A stretch of DNA of 34,341 bases from contig CANRGD010000007.1 of NCBI GenBank assembly GCA_947630105.1, positions 1 through 34,341 on the forward strand, written 5' to 3'. The DNA comes from an uncultured Bacilli bacterium (lineage in GTDB: Bacteria; Bacillota_I; Bacilli_A; RF39; UBA660). Below the pieces are notes generated by a model that did not search any database, had not been told where the DNA came from, and saw only the letters and a list, made by a program, of their open reading frames with translations. This document shows, one piece after another, positions 24,008 to 31,290 of this stretch; the first letter of the stretch is position 1; every line of letters starts with the position of its first letter. The position numbers and the translations under genes were made by a program.

Positions 24008-25117
24008 ATGAAAAAGAAAAAAGTAGTTATTGGTATGAGTGGAGGAGTAGATTCTTCAGTAGCCGCTATTATTTTGCAACAACAAGGCTATGAAGTTATA
24101 GGCTTATTTATGCGAAATTGGGATTCATTAGCAGATGGAGAATTTGATGGGGCGCCAACTACTGAAGAAGGAATATGTCCTCAAGAAGTAGATTACAATG
24201 ATGCCAAAAAAGTTTGTGAAAAATTAAATATACCTCTTTATAGAAAAGATTTTGTAAAAGAATATTGGGATTATGTGTTTACTTATTTTTTAGAGGAATT
24301 AAAAAATGGAAGAACACCAAATCCAGATATTATGTGTAATAAATATATTAAATTTGATATGTTTGCTAAAGAAGCTTGGAAATTAGGAGCAGATTATATT
24401 GCGACTGGTCATTATGCTAGATTAGAAAACGGTAAGTTGTTAAAAGCAAGTGATAAGAATAAAGATCAGACCTATTTTTTATCTCAAGTTAGTAAAGAGC
24501 AATTTAAAAATGTATTGTTTCCTATAGGAGATATGCTAAAACCTGATGTTAGAAAGATAGCTTTAGAGTATAATTTAATAACAGCTAATAAGAAAGATTC
24601 AACAGGTATTTGTTTTATTGGAGAACGTAATTTTACTAATTTTTTAAAAAATTATTTGCCTAATCAACCTGGAAACATTGTAAATATTGATACTAATGAG
24701 GTAATTGGAAAACATATTGGATTAATGAATTATACGATAGGGCAACGAAGAGGACTAAATATAGGTGGAACAGATGAAAGAATGTTTGTTGTAGGTAAAG
24801 ATTTAGCTAAAAATATTTTATATATTTGTATTGGTGAAGATAATGATTATTTAATAACTGATTCTTGTCTTGTGGATAATATAAATTATTTAGGAGAAAA
24901 TAGAGTTAGTAAATGTATGGCTAAATTTAGATATCGACAAGAAGATATTCCTGTAGAATTAGAATGGCTAGATAACGAAGTTTTAGTTAAATATCCACAA
25001 GGACAAAAAGCTGTTACTCCGGGCCAAGCATGCGTTTTTTATGATGGTGATATTTGTCTAGGTGGGGGTATTATAAAAGAAGTAAGAAAAAATAATAAAA
25101 AGTTGTGGTATTTATAA
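24008..25117 (+). CDS. mnmA: tRNA-specific 2-thiouridylase MnmA
   Basis: The 369-aa protein has the PP-loop SGGVDSS (11-17), the catalytic Cys regions NPDIMCNKYIKF and STGICFIGERNF, and the C-terminal MnmA domain (YTIGQRRGLNIGG, TPGQACVFYDG). It adds sulfur to U34 of the tRNAs for Glu, Gln and Lys, using a persulfide sulfur donor and ATP. It leads a run of co-directional genes with tight spacing. The TSCPD gene starts 23 nt after its stop. Full length and normal. Confidence 0.97.
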   Translation: MKKKKVVIGMSGGVDSSVAAIILQQQGYEVIGLFMRNWDSLADGEFDGAPTTEEGICPQEVDYNDAKKVCEKLNIPLYRKDFVKEYWDYVFTYFLEELKNGRTPNPDIMCNKYIKFDMFAKEAWKLGADYIATGHYARLENGKLLKASDKNKDQTYFLSQVSKEQFKNVLFPIGDMLKPDVRKIALEYNLITANKKDSTGICFIGERNFTNFLKNYLPNQPGNIVNIDTNEVIGKHIGLMNYTIGQRRGLNIGGTDERMFVVGKDLAKNILYICIGEDNDYLITDSCLVDNINYLGENRVSKCMAKFRYRQEDIPVELEWLDNEVLVKYPQGQKAVTPGQACVFYDGDICLGGGIIKEVRKNNKKLWYL

Positions 25118-25140
25118 AATATAAAAAGGGAGGTAAAAAA

Positions 25141-25407
25141 ATGAAATATGTTTATCAAACTCATAATGTTTGTCCTAAAAAAATAGAATTTGATATCGAA
25201 GGAGATATTATTAAAAATGTTACTTTTTTAGGAGGAGGTTGTCCTGGTAATTTACAGGCTTTACCTCGTTTAGTAGAAGGAATGAGTGTTTTTGAAATTT
25301 CAAAAAAATTAAAAGGAATAGATTGTGCAGGAAAGAAAACTTCATGTGCTGATCAGTTAGCTAAAGCTGTAGTTGAAGCATATGAAGAACAACTTCAAAA
25401 AGTTTAA
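25141..25407 (+). CDS. TSCPD-domain protein (TIGR03905 type)
   Basis: The 88-aa protein MKYVYQTHNVCPKKIEF... contains the TSCPD core, GGCPGNLQALPRLVEGMS and ADQLAKAVVEAYEEQL, with Cys residues at about 11, 39, 65 and 71. The domain occurs at the C-terminus of some ribonucleotide reductases and as stand-alone proteins thought to bind zinc or nucleic acid. The start is the ATG 25141 behind AGGGAGGT; an earlier in-frame codon would overlap mnmA. It stands between mnmA and the nitroreductase gene. Confidence 0.87.
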   Translation: MKYVYQTHNVCPKKIEFDIEGDIIKNVTFLGGGCPGNLQALPRLVEGMSVFEISKKLKGIDCAGKKTSCADQLAKAVVEAYEEQLQKV

Positions 25408-25423
25408 TAAAAGGAGATTTCTT

Positions 25424-25945
25424 ATGGAAGATGTAGTAGAAATTTTAAAAAAAAGAAGAAGTATTAGAAAATATAAAGATGAAATGGTACCAGATGAGAT
25501 ACTTGATAAAATTATAGAAGCTGGAACTTATGCTCCAACAGGAATGGATAAGCAATCACCAATTATTATTAAAATTACTAATAAAGAAGTACGTGATAAA
25601 TTGGCAAAGTTAAACGCTAAGATTTTAGGAAATGAAAAGATAGATACTTTTTATGGAGCACCTGTTGTATTAGTAGTGCTTGCTGATAAAAATATTCCTA
25701 CATATATTTATGATGGTAGTCTAGTAATGGGGAATATGATGAATGCTGCTTTTGCCTTAGGTATAGGTAGTTGTTGGATTCATAGAGCTAAAGAGGAATT
25801 TGAATTACCTGAGGGTAAGGAAATTTTAAGAAAACTTGGAATTACAGGTAATTATGAAGGTATTGGCAATTGTATAATTGGCTATCCGGCTGAAGAAAGA
25901 CAAGCAACGCCAAGAAAAGATTCATATGTTTATGAAATAAAATAA
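25424..25945 (+). CDS. Nitroreductase-family flavoprotein
   Basis: The 173-aa protein begins VVEILKKRRSIRKYKDE, the FMN-binding signature of the nitroreductase fold, with YAPTGMDKQSP and GIGSCWIHRAKEEFELPEGKE further on. The family are dimeric FMN enzymes reducing quinones, nitro compounds or other acceptors with NAD(P)H. The start is ATG 25424, preceded by AAAGGAGAT; upstream in-frame ATGs lie within the TSCPD gene. It is 16 nt downstream of that gene. The specific substrate is unknown. Confidence 0.9.
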   Translation: MEDVVEILKKRRSIRKYKDEMVPDEILDKIIEAGTYAPTGMDKQSPIIIKITNKEVRDKLAKLNAKILGNEKIDTFYGAPVVLVVLADKNIPTYIYDGSLVMGNMMNAAFALGIGSCWIHRAKEEFELPEGKEILRKLGITGNYEGIGNCIIGYPAEERQATPRKDSYVYEIK

Positions 25946-25959
25946 AAAGGAGTGTAGTT

Positions 25960-26703
25960 ATGATTGATGTTGCAGGGAAAGTTACAATAGTAACTGGTGG
26001 AACAAGAGGAATTGGGCTAGAAGTAGTTAAAGCTTTTGCAAAAGCTAAGGCAAAAGTTATTCTTTTTGGATCAAGAAAAGAAACTGTTGATAAAGCAGTT
26101 AAAGAATTAATGAGTGAAGGATATGATGTTTTAGGATATTATCCTAATTTAAATGAATTAACCGAAGTGGAAAAAGTTATTAGTGATATTTATAATAAAT
26201 TTGGAAAAATTGATATTTTAATTAATAATGCAGGAATGTCAGCTAATAAAAAAATAGAAGAAACTACTACAGAAGAATTTATGAAAATAATGAATTTAAA
26301 TGTATTAGGTATGTTTAATATGATTAAGGCTGTTGTTCCTTATATGAAAAAGCAAGCAGCGGGAGTAATTTTAAATACTAGTTCAATGGTAAGTATTTAT
26401 GGTCAACCTTCAGGGGCTATTTATCCTGCTAGTAAATTTGCAGTCAATGGCTTAACTAAGTCTTTGGCTTTAGAATTAGCTGCAAATAATATTAGAGTAA
26501 ATGCTGTTGCACCTGGAATAATTAATACAGATATGGTAGCTGCACTTCCTAAAGAAGTTATAGAACCTTTAATAAAAACAATTCCTTTAGGTAGAATAGG
26601 AGAGCCAAAGGATATTGCGAATGCTTTTTTGTTCTTAGCAAGTGATATGGCAAGTTATATTACAGGGGTTATTCTTCAAGTTGATGGGGCAGCTAAAAAT
26701 TGA
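25960..26703 (+). CDS. Short-chain dehydrogenase/reductase (FabG-like)
   Basis: The 247-aa protein has the NAD(P) motif TGGTRGIG (12-19), the NNAG motif, the catalytic Ser in NTSSMVS and the YPASKFA catalytic Tyr and Lys, followed by RVNAVAPGII and the C-terminal ITGVILQVDGA. This is the classical SDR layout and length. The closest group is FabG-like reductases, but position in a redox cluster rather than a fatty-acid operon leaves the substrate open. It has an AAAAGGAGTG ribosome binding site, 14 nt after the nitroreductase gene. Confidence 0.9.
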   Translation: MIDVAGKVTIVTGGTRGIGLEVVKAFAKAKAKVILFGSRKETVDKAVKELMSEGYDVLGYYPNLNELTEVEKVISDIYNKFGKIDILINNAGMSANKKIEETTTEEFMKIMNLNVLGMFNMIKAVVPYMKKQAAGVILNTSSMVSIYGQPSGAIYPASKFAVNGLTKSLALELAANNIRVNAVAPGIINTDMVAALPKEVIEPLIKTIPLGRIGEPKDIANAFLFLASDMASYITGVILQVDGAAKN

Positions 26704-26729
26704 TATTTATATTAAAGTAGGTAGAAAAA

Positions 26730-27626
26730 ATGTATGATTTAATTATAGTTGGTGCGGGACCGGCTGGTCTTACAAGTGCCCTTTATGCTTTAAGAGCAAA
26801 TAAAAAGGTTTTAATGTTGGAAGCAGTTTGCTATGGTGGACAAATTGTCAATGCAAATAAAGTTGAAAATTATCCAGGGATAGAAGAAATTTCTGGGTAT
26901 GAGTTAGCAACTAAAATGTATAATCAAGTAAAAAAAATAGGCGTCGAAATTAAGTATGAAAAAGTAATTAAGATAGATGAAAATAAGATTGTTCATACAA
27001 AAAATAATGAATATCAAAGTAAAGCTATAATAATCGCAACAGGTGTTAAAAAAAGAAAATTGAATGTTGCAAATGAAGAAAAATTTGTAGGTAAGGGATT
27101 ATCTTATTGTGCTACTTGTGATGGTAATTTTTATAAAGGAAAAGAAGTAGCTGTAAATGGTGGAGGAAATACAGCCTTGGAAGATGCTCTTTATTTAGCT
27201 AATTTAGCAAGTAAAGTCTATCTTATTCATCGAAGAGAAACATTTAAGGGAGAAGAAAAATATGTAAAAGAATTACACCAAAAGAAAAATGTAGAATTTG
27301 TTTTAAATTCTTCTATAAATTCCTTAAATGGAGATGAAGAGTTAGAATATATTGAAGTAATAGATAAGAACCAAAATATAAAAAGAATAAATGTGGCAGC
27401 TCTTTTTGTTGCTATTGGACAAGTGCCAGATAATGATATTTTTCAAAATGTAGTGGAAATAGATGAAAATGGTTATATCAAGACAAGTGATGGAGTTCAT
27501 ACTAAGACTAAAGGAATATATATTGCTGGGGATTGTAAGAAAAAAGAATTACGACAGTTGACAACGGCTGTAGGTGATGGCAGTATTGCGGCAACTGTTG
27601 CGATTAAAGAAATGAGGGAAATATAA
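26730..27626 (+). CDS. trxB: Thioredoxin reductase
   Basis: The 298-aa flavoenzyme has the FAD motif [13 protein letters not shown] (8 onwards), the redox-active pair Cys127/Cys130 in CATCDG, the NADPH motif [13 protein letters not shown] with HRRETFKG, and the C-terminal FAD contact [16 protein letters not shown]. It reduces thioredoxin with NADPH. The thioredoxin gene starts 3 nt downstream, so the two are co-translated. Length is slightly shorter than the usual 310 or so, at normal variation. Confidence 0.95.
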   Translation: MYDLIIVGAGPAGLTSALYALRANKKVLMLEAVCYGGQIVNANKVENYPGIEEISGYELATKMYNQVKKIGVEIKYEKVIKIDENKIVHTKNNEYQSKAIIIATGVKKRKLNVANEEKFVGKGLSYCATCDGNFYKGKEVAVNGGGNTALEDALYLANLASKVYLIHRRETFKGEEKYVKELHQKKNVEFVLNSSINSLNGDEELEYIEVIDKNQNIKRINVAALFVAIGQVPDNDIFQNVVEIDENGYIKTSDGVHTKTKGIYIAGDCKKKELRQLTTAVGDGSIAATVAIKEMREI

Positions 27627-27628
27627 GT

Positions 27629-27934
27629 ATGGAAGTTATAGAAATAAAGGAAAAAGAGTTAGATAAAAATTTAAAAGCAAATAAGAAAGTAGTAATTGAT
27701 TGCTATGCTCCATGGTGTGGACCTTGTAGAATGTTAGCTCCTATAATAGATGAATTAGCTGATAAATTAAAAGATATAAAATTTTATAAAATAAATATTG
27801 ATGAAGCTTTTGATTTAGCTAAAAAATATAGTATAATGTCTATTCCAACAATATTAGTTTTTGAAGAAGGTAAGTTAAAAAATAAAATTATTGGATTACA
27901 AGAAAAAGAAGAATTAGAACAATTAATACAATAA
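27629..27934 (+). CDS. trxA: Thioredoxin
   Basis: The 101-aa protein has the active site WCGPC (Cys30/Cys33) in [20 protein letters not shown], the cis-Pro motif [13 protein letters not shown] and normal length. It is placed between its reductase and desulfoferrodoxin, so it is the electron carrier of a peroxide/superoxide defence set. An extra Cys25 lies near the active site. It starts 3 nt after trxB with no strong ribosome binding site of its own, suggesting translational coupling. Confidence 0.95.
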   Translation: MEVIEIKEKELDKNLKANKKVVIDCYAPWCGPCRMLAPIIDELADKLKDIKFYKINIDEAFDLAKKYSIMSIPTILVFEEGKLKNKIIGLQEKEELEQLIQ

Positions 27935-27955
27935 AAAATGAAATAGGAGGTAAAA

Positions 27956-28327
27956 ATGAGTAAAAATTTAATTATAAAACAATGTGAGGATTGTAAGACA
28001 GTAGTAAAAGTAATTAAGGAAGAAGACTCTAAATTATTTTGTTGTGAAAAACAAATGCAAGAATTAAGTCCTAATTCTGTGGATGCTAGTTATGAAAAAC
28101 ATATTCCCAATTATGAAATAAAGGGGGATAAAATAAGTGTAAAAGTTAATCATGTTATGGAAAATGATCATTATATTGAATGGATTAGTATGTGTTCTGA
28201 TAATAAAGAATTTACAGTATATTTTAAACCAGGTGATGTAGCGATGGTAGAATTTGAATATATACCTGGAGCAATACTTTATGCTTATTGTAACAAACAT
28301 GCCTTATGGAAAAAGGAAGTAGAGTAA
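27956..28327 (+). CDS. dfx: Desulfoferrodoxin (2Fe superoxide reductase)
   Basis: The 123-aa protein has both iron centres. Centre I (desulforedoxin-like) uses Cys10, Cys13, Cys29 and Cys30. Centre II uses His49 (EKHIP motif), His66, His72, Cys112 and His115. It reduces superoxide to hydrogen peroxide without making oxygen, which is typical of anaerobes. It is the last gene of the trxB-trxA unit, with an AGGAGGT ribosome binding site, and is followed by a strong terminator. Confidence 0.95.
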   Translation: MSKNLIIKQCEDCKTVVKVIKEEDSKLFCCEKQMQELSPNSVDASYEKHIPNYEIKGDKISVKVNHVMENDHYIEWISMCSDNKEFTVYFKPGDVAMVEFEYIPGAILYAYCNKHALWKKEVE

Positions 28328-28349
28328 GCAGATATTTTTAAATTATTTT

Positions 28350-28388
28350 AACAAATAAGCAAAAACTTATTTGTTTTTTTTATTTTTT
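28350..28388 (+). terminator. Terminator of the redox cluster
   Basis: AACAAATAAG (28350-28359) and CTTATTTGTT (28366-28375) form a perfect 10-bp stem followed by a long T run. It insulates the redox genes from the invertible segment. Confidence 0.9.
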
Positions 28389-28411
28389 TAATAATATTAA
28401 GCATAATAAAA

Positions 28412-28435
28412 AAGAATAAAGTTTAAGACTTTATC
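28412..28435 (+). repeat. Left 24-bp inverted repeat of the putative DNA switch
   Basis: A perfect reverse complement of 29748-29771. The repeat itself contains a dyad, ATAAAGT-CTTAA-ACTTTAT read on the other strand, which looks like two recombinase arms around a 5-bp crossover. Confidence 0.9.
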
Positions 28436-28451
28436 TTAATTTATAAAAATA

Positions 28452-28481
28452 ACAAAAAAAGCCAAAAACTTTATTTTTGAC
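28452..28481 (-). terminator. Terminator of the recombinase gene
   Basis: On the minus strand GTCAAAAA and TTTTTGGC form an 8-bp stem, with one U-G pair possible only in the minus-strand RNA, followed by seven T. Confidence 0.6.
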
Positions 28482-28484
28482 TTT

Positions 28485-29588
28485 TTAATAAGACTGCGAT
28501 AAATTTAGAAATGTTAATTTATTAATTTGGAATAATTTTTCACTATCAGTTACATGAACATATAAATCAAGGGTAGTTTTTACACTTGAATGTCCTAATA
28601 TTTCACTTAATGATTTAATATCTACACCACATAATAAAGATCTAGTAGCAAAAGTATGACGTAAAATATGGAATTTATATTTTCTAATTGATAAAGATTT
28701 AAGAAAATCAAGATAAAATAGGTAATATTTTTTAGTTGTTATAAAAGTATTTTTACCAGTTAAAAAATAACAATTTTCATTTTTTTGAAATTTTTTTAAA
28801 TATGGTAATATTGCATTATTTATTGGAATATTTCTAATAGAATTTTGTGTTTTTGGAGAATCTATTATTATTTTTGTTTTATTTTTATTAGTAGTGTCTT
28901 TATTTTTAACCCTGATTAAAGTTTTATTAATATGAATTATTTTATTTTTAATATCAATATCTTTCCACTGTAAAGCACATAATTCTCCAATTCTAAGCCC
29001 AGAAAATAAAACAAATAAAATAGCAAAAACTTTAATATCATTACTATTTTTAGCTGCTTTTTCAATAGTTTTTATTTCATAATCATTTAAAGTAATAATT
29101 TTCTTGGGTATAAATTTCGGCATTTCTATTTTTATATTAATATTTTTATAGTTTAAGAATTGTTTTAATACTAATAATATATCTTTAATTCTCTTATTAC
29201 CTAAGTTTTCTTCTTTTAAGTAATTAGTAAATTCAATAACATTTTTTTCAGTTAAGTTTTTAATTTTTATATTTTTAAAATAAGGGATAATTTTGGAATT
29301 TACTATAGAATAATAGTTAGTATAACTAGAATCCTTAAGTAAAACTTTACTATTAAGCTAGCAATTAATTGAATCAGAAAAACTATCTTTTTCAGATATT
29401 GATTTTTTTAAATTTTCTTGGGTAAAAGTTTTTAATTTTTCTTCTCTTTTTTGTTTTACTTCAAGATAACTTCTTGCATAAACAAAACCATATTTTTTTA
29501 TTCTTCCAAATTCATCTCTTTCTTTTACATATCTTGCTTCATATCTGCCATCTTTTCTTTTAGTTATATTTTCTCCTTTTTTTGGCAT
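28485..29588 (-). pseudogene. Tyrosine recombinase/integrase with one in-frame amber stop
   Basis: The frame runs 368 codons from ATG 29588 to the stop at 28485, interrupted only by TAG at 29360-29358 (after SFSDSINC). The 77 residues before the stop hold an arm-type DNA-binding domain (MPKKGENITKRKDGRYEARY). The central part continues in frame (SSYTNYYSIVNSKIIPYFKN). The C-terminal catalytic domain keeps Arg in GLRIGELCALQW, HILRHTFATRS, the ILGHSS His and the nucleophile Tyr in LDLYVHV. With one nonsense codon and no frameshift, it is either freshly inactivated, suppressed at low level, or a sequencing error. A GGAGGAG ribosome binding site is intact. It is probably the enzyme that inverts the surrounding segment. 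Confidence 0.85.
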
Positions 29589-29710
29589 ATTACTCCTCCT
29601 TTTTTTTATTTTAAGACTTGATTTTTGACTGCTATTAAAATTTTTTTGAAGTATAAGTTTTACAATATTTTATTATTTTAAGAAAAATAGTGTAAAAATT
29701 TGTCAGATTA

Positions 29711-29719
29711 TGTTATAAT
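29711..29719 (+). promoter_or_regulatory. Extended -10 promoter inside the invertible segment
   Basis: TGTTATAAT reads rightward out of the segment, 69 nt before the signal peptidase ATG. The right inverted repeat lies within the resulting leader. I see no well-spaced -35 box; TTGTCA at 29700 is only 8 nt away. Confidence 0.65.
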
Positions 29720-29747
29720 TCTAATTGATAATAGCAAAAGGTTTTAG

Positions 29748-29771
29748 GATAAAGTCTTAAACTTTATTCTT
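29748..29771 (-). repeat. Right 24-bp inverted repeat of the putative DNA switch
   Basis: A perfect inverted copy of 28412-28435, lying between the promoter at 29711 and the ribosome binding site of the signal peptidase gene. Confidence 0.9.
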
Positions 29772-29788
29772 GTTAAGGAGGAGGTATT

Positions 29789-30433
29789 ATGGACACTATT
29801 AAACAAGATAAAAAGGGAATTGTTGGTAAAATATTTAAAACTATCTTTTTTTTGATAGCTTTTATTATTTTAGTAATAGCTGGAATTATTATGTTTAAAG
29901 CAAATACTGATCCAGATAAAGTGCCAGATGTATTTGGATATAAACCTATGATAGTATTATCAGGATCTATGGAAACTTCAATTCATACAGGGGATTTAGT
30001 GTTTGTAAAAATGGTAGATACAACTATTTTGAAAAAAGGTGATGTAATTGCTTTTAGAAATGAAGAAGATACTGTTACTACACATAGAATTGTAGAAATT
30101 GTTTTTGAAGATGGAAAACAATATTTTAAAACTAAAGGAGACGCTAATAATGCTGAAGATACTAACTTGGTAGCTATGGAAGATGTTGAAGGATTATATG
30201 TCGGAAGAATAGCTAAAGCGGGTAATTTCTTAATGTTTATGCAAAAACCTATGGGGTTGTTTATAGTTTTATTAGTAATTTTAGTAGTTGGGTTATTATG
30301 GCTATATATTATTAGTAAAAGAGATGATAAGAAATATAGTAAAGAAGAAGAAAAAGATAGATTAGAGTTTGAAGAATTTAAAAGAAAAAGAGAATTAGAA
30401 CGTCAAAATAATGAAAAAAAAGAAGATAAATAA
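29789..30433 (+). CDS. sipW: SipW-type (ER-like) signal peptidase I
   Basis: The 214-aa protein has an N-terminal TM (about 16-35), the catalytic Ser60 in VLSGSMETS and, where bacterial LepB has Lys, His99 in TVTTHRIVEI. This Ser-His dyad marks the SipW/archaeal/ER class. The KTKGDANNAEDTN box and a second TM (about 155-175) follow, then a charged cytoplasmic tail. SipW-type enzymes process TasA-like fibre subunits and biofilm proteins. It is the first gene after the invertible promoter and has a strong AAGGAGGAGG ribosome binding site. The substrates are probably the [T/S]-x-[A/S]RY proteins downstream. Confidence 0.93.
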   Translation: MDTIKQDKKGIVGKIFKTIFFLIAFIILVIAGIIMFKANTDPDKVPDVFGYKPMIVLSGSMETSIHTGDLVFVKMVDTTILKKGDVIAFRNEEDTVTTHRIVEIVFEDGKQYFKTKGDANNAEDTNLVAMEDVEGLYVGRIAKAGNFLMFMQKPMGLFIVLLVILVVGLLWLYIISKRDDKKYSKEEEKDRLEFEEFKRKRELERQNNEKKEDK

Positions 30434-30437
30434 GGAG

Positions 30438-30491
30438 ATATAAAAGGTGAGAATCCTTTTATATATAGAAATAATATTCTAGAATATTATT
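30438..30491 (+). promoter_or_regulatory. Two hairpins between sipW and the first fibre gene
   Basis: ATATAAAAGG (30438-30447) and CCTTTTATAT (30455-30464) form a perfect 10-bp stem. Next to it AATAATATTCT and AGAATATTATT (30470-30491) form a 22-bp perfect palindrome. Neither is followed by a T run, so they may set mRNA stability or partial termination between protease and subunit genes. Confidence 0.55.
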
Positions 30492-30520
30492 CTCAAAATT
30501 GTTGTAAGGAGGTGAAAAAA

Positions 30521-31198
30521 TTGAAAAAGAAAACTGTATATTCAGCAATGGTAGTAGTTATGTTGCTAGCAATTTCTTTATACTTTATAGGTGGAACATA
30601 CGCTAGATATGTTAGTGAATTTGATGGTAGCGGAAATGTTGATATAGCAAAATGGGCAGTTGCTTTGAAAAGTGGTGAACAACCATTAAATAAAAATTTT
30701 GAATTGACATTAAAACCTGTTGCTAATGAGCATGTTGTTACTGGTAAAATTGCTCCATCAGTTACAGCTACTGGAGAAATAGATGTTGAATTAAATGGTA
30801 CAGAAGTATCTGTTGATGTTATTTCTACTATTTCAGAAGACGCAGTTAAAAATGCTTTAACTACACTTGGTGCAGCTGATGTAGATGATAGTGGTATAGA
30901 TGTAAAAGTTACTGTTACTAAAGATGAAGGTGCTGAAAATATAAAGGACATAAGTGGTAGTGGTACTTCAGATTCACCTTATCTAGTTGCATTAAATAGT
31001 ACTGAAAGTGGATTTGGGGAAACTGATAAAATAAAAGTTACTGTGAAAGTTACTTGGACAAATGATGATGCCAAGAGTACAGCTCATACAAAGATTGGTG
31101 AAGCTGCAGCAACAGCTTCCGCAGCAACTTTAAAAGTTCCTTTTAAATTACAAATTGTTCAACATATTCAAGATCAAAAATATACACCAGGAACTTAA
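30521..31198 (+). CDS. TasA/camelysin-like surface fibre protein
   Basis: The 225-aa protein has a SipW-type signal peptide: a basic start, a hydrophobic stretch at about 8-24 and then GGTYARYVSEFDGSGNVDIAKW. Cleavage is expected around TYA. The mature part is a beta-rich domain with KIAPSVTATGEIDVELN, GTEVSVDVI and KVTVKVTWTNDDA, matching the pattern IAP...GTEVS...W seen in the later paralogues. I choose TTG 30521 because AAGGAGGTG lies 6 nt upstream; the GTG 30512 overlaps it. The Ala/Thr/Lys-rich composition suggests a major extracellular subunit. It is TasA-like by architecture, not by close sequence match. Confidence 0.8.
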   Translation: MKKKTVYSAMVVVMLLAISLYFIGGTYARYVSEFDGSGNVDIAKWAVALKSGEQPLNKNFELTLKPVANEHVVTGKIAPSVTATGEIDVELNGTEVSVDVISTISEDAVKNALTTLGAADVDDSGIDVKVTVTKDEGAENIKDISGSGTSDSPYLVALNSTESGFGETDKIKVTVKVTWTNDDAKSTAHTKIGEAAATASAATLKVPFKLQIVQHIQDQKYTPGT

Positions 31199-31201
31199 TA
31201 G

Positions 31202-31251
31202 ATTGGAAGTTAAAACTTCCAATAAGGGCTATAAGTTTTATAACCCTTATT
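31202..31251 (+). promoter_or_regulatory. Two overlapping hairpins after the first fibre gene
   Basis: ATTGGAAGTT and AACTTCCAAT (31202-31223) form a perfect 10-bp stem with a 2-nt gap. AATAAGGGCTATAA and TTATAACCCTTATT (31221-31251) form a 14-bp stem with one mismatch. They share 31221-31223, so they compete. No T run follows. A role in mRNA 3'-end protection or attenuation of downstream genes is likely. Confidence 0.6.
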
Positions 31252-31290
31252 GAAGGCTTTAAGGACATAGAAAAGTGGTGATAAATATAG

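Larger units (their letters stand above)
28412..29771. mobile_element. Putative invertible segment (inverton) with its own recombinase and promoter
   Basis: The 1360-bp segment has 24-bp perfect inverted repeats at both ends, a tyrosine recombinase gene reading leftward and a rightward extended -10 promoter just inside the right repeat. In this orientation the promoter feeds the signal-peptidase/TasA-like operon starting at 29789. After inversion the promoter would face the redox-cluster terminator, and the operon would sit next to the recombinase terminator end. Switching is inferred, since I see only one orientation. Confidence 0.75.

Noticed and set aside
28350-28388. Terminator hairpin considered as a third copy of the switch repeat
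   Set aside because: It shares only A/T-rich words with the 24-bp repeat and is a plain 10-bp stem with a T run.
29358-29360. UAG reassigned to an amino acid in this organism
   Set aside because: Genes such as those ending at 4745 and 22035 terminate at TAG, and a single interrupted gene is better explained by mutation or error.
29700-29705. TTGTCA as the -35 box of the invertible promoter
   Set aside because: The spacer to TATAAT is only 8 nt. The extended -10 motif TGTTATAAT explains the promoter better.
30493-30951. Antisense 152-codon open frame over the first fibre gene
   Set aside because: It is a Ser/Thr/Pro-rich shadow of the repetitive sense coding sequence, without a ribosome binding site or recognisable domain.
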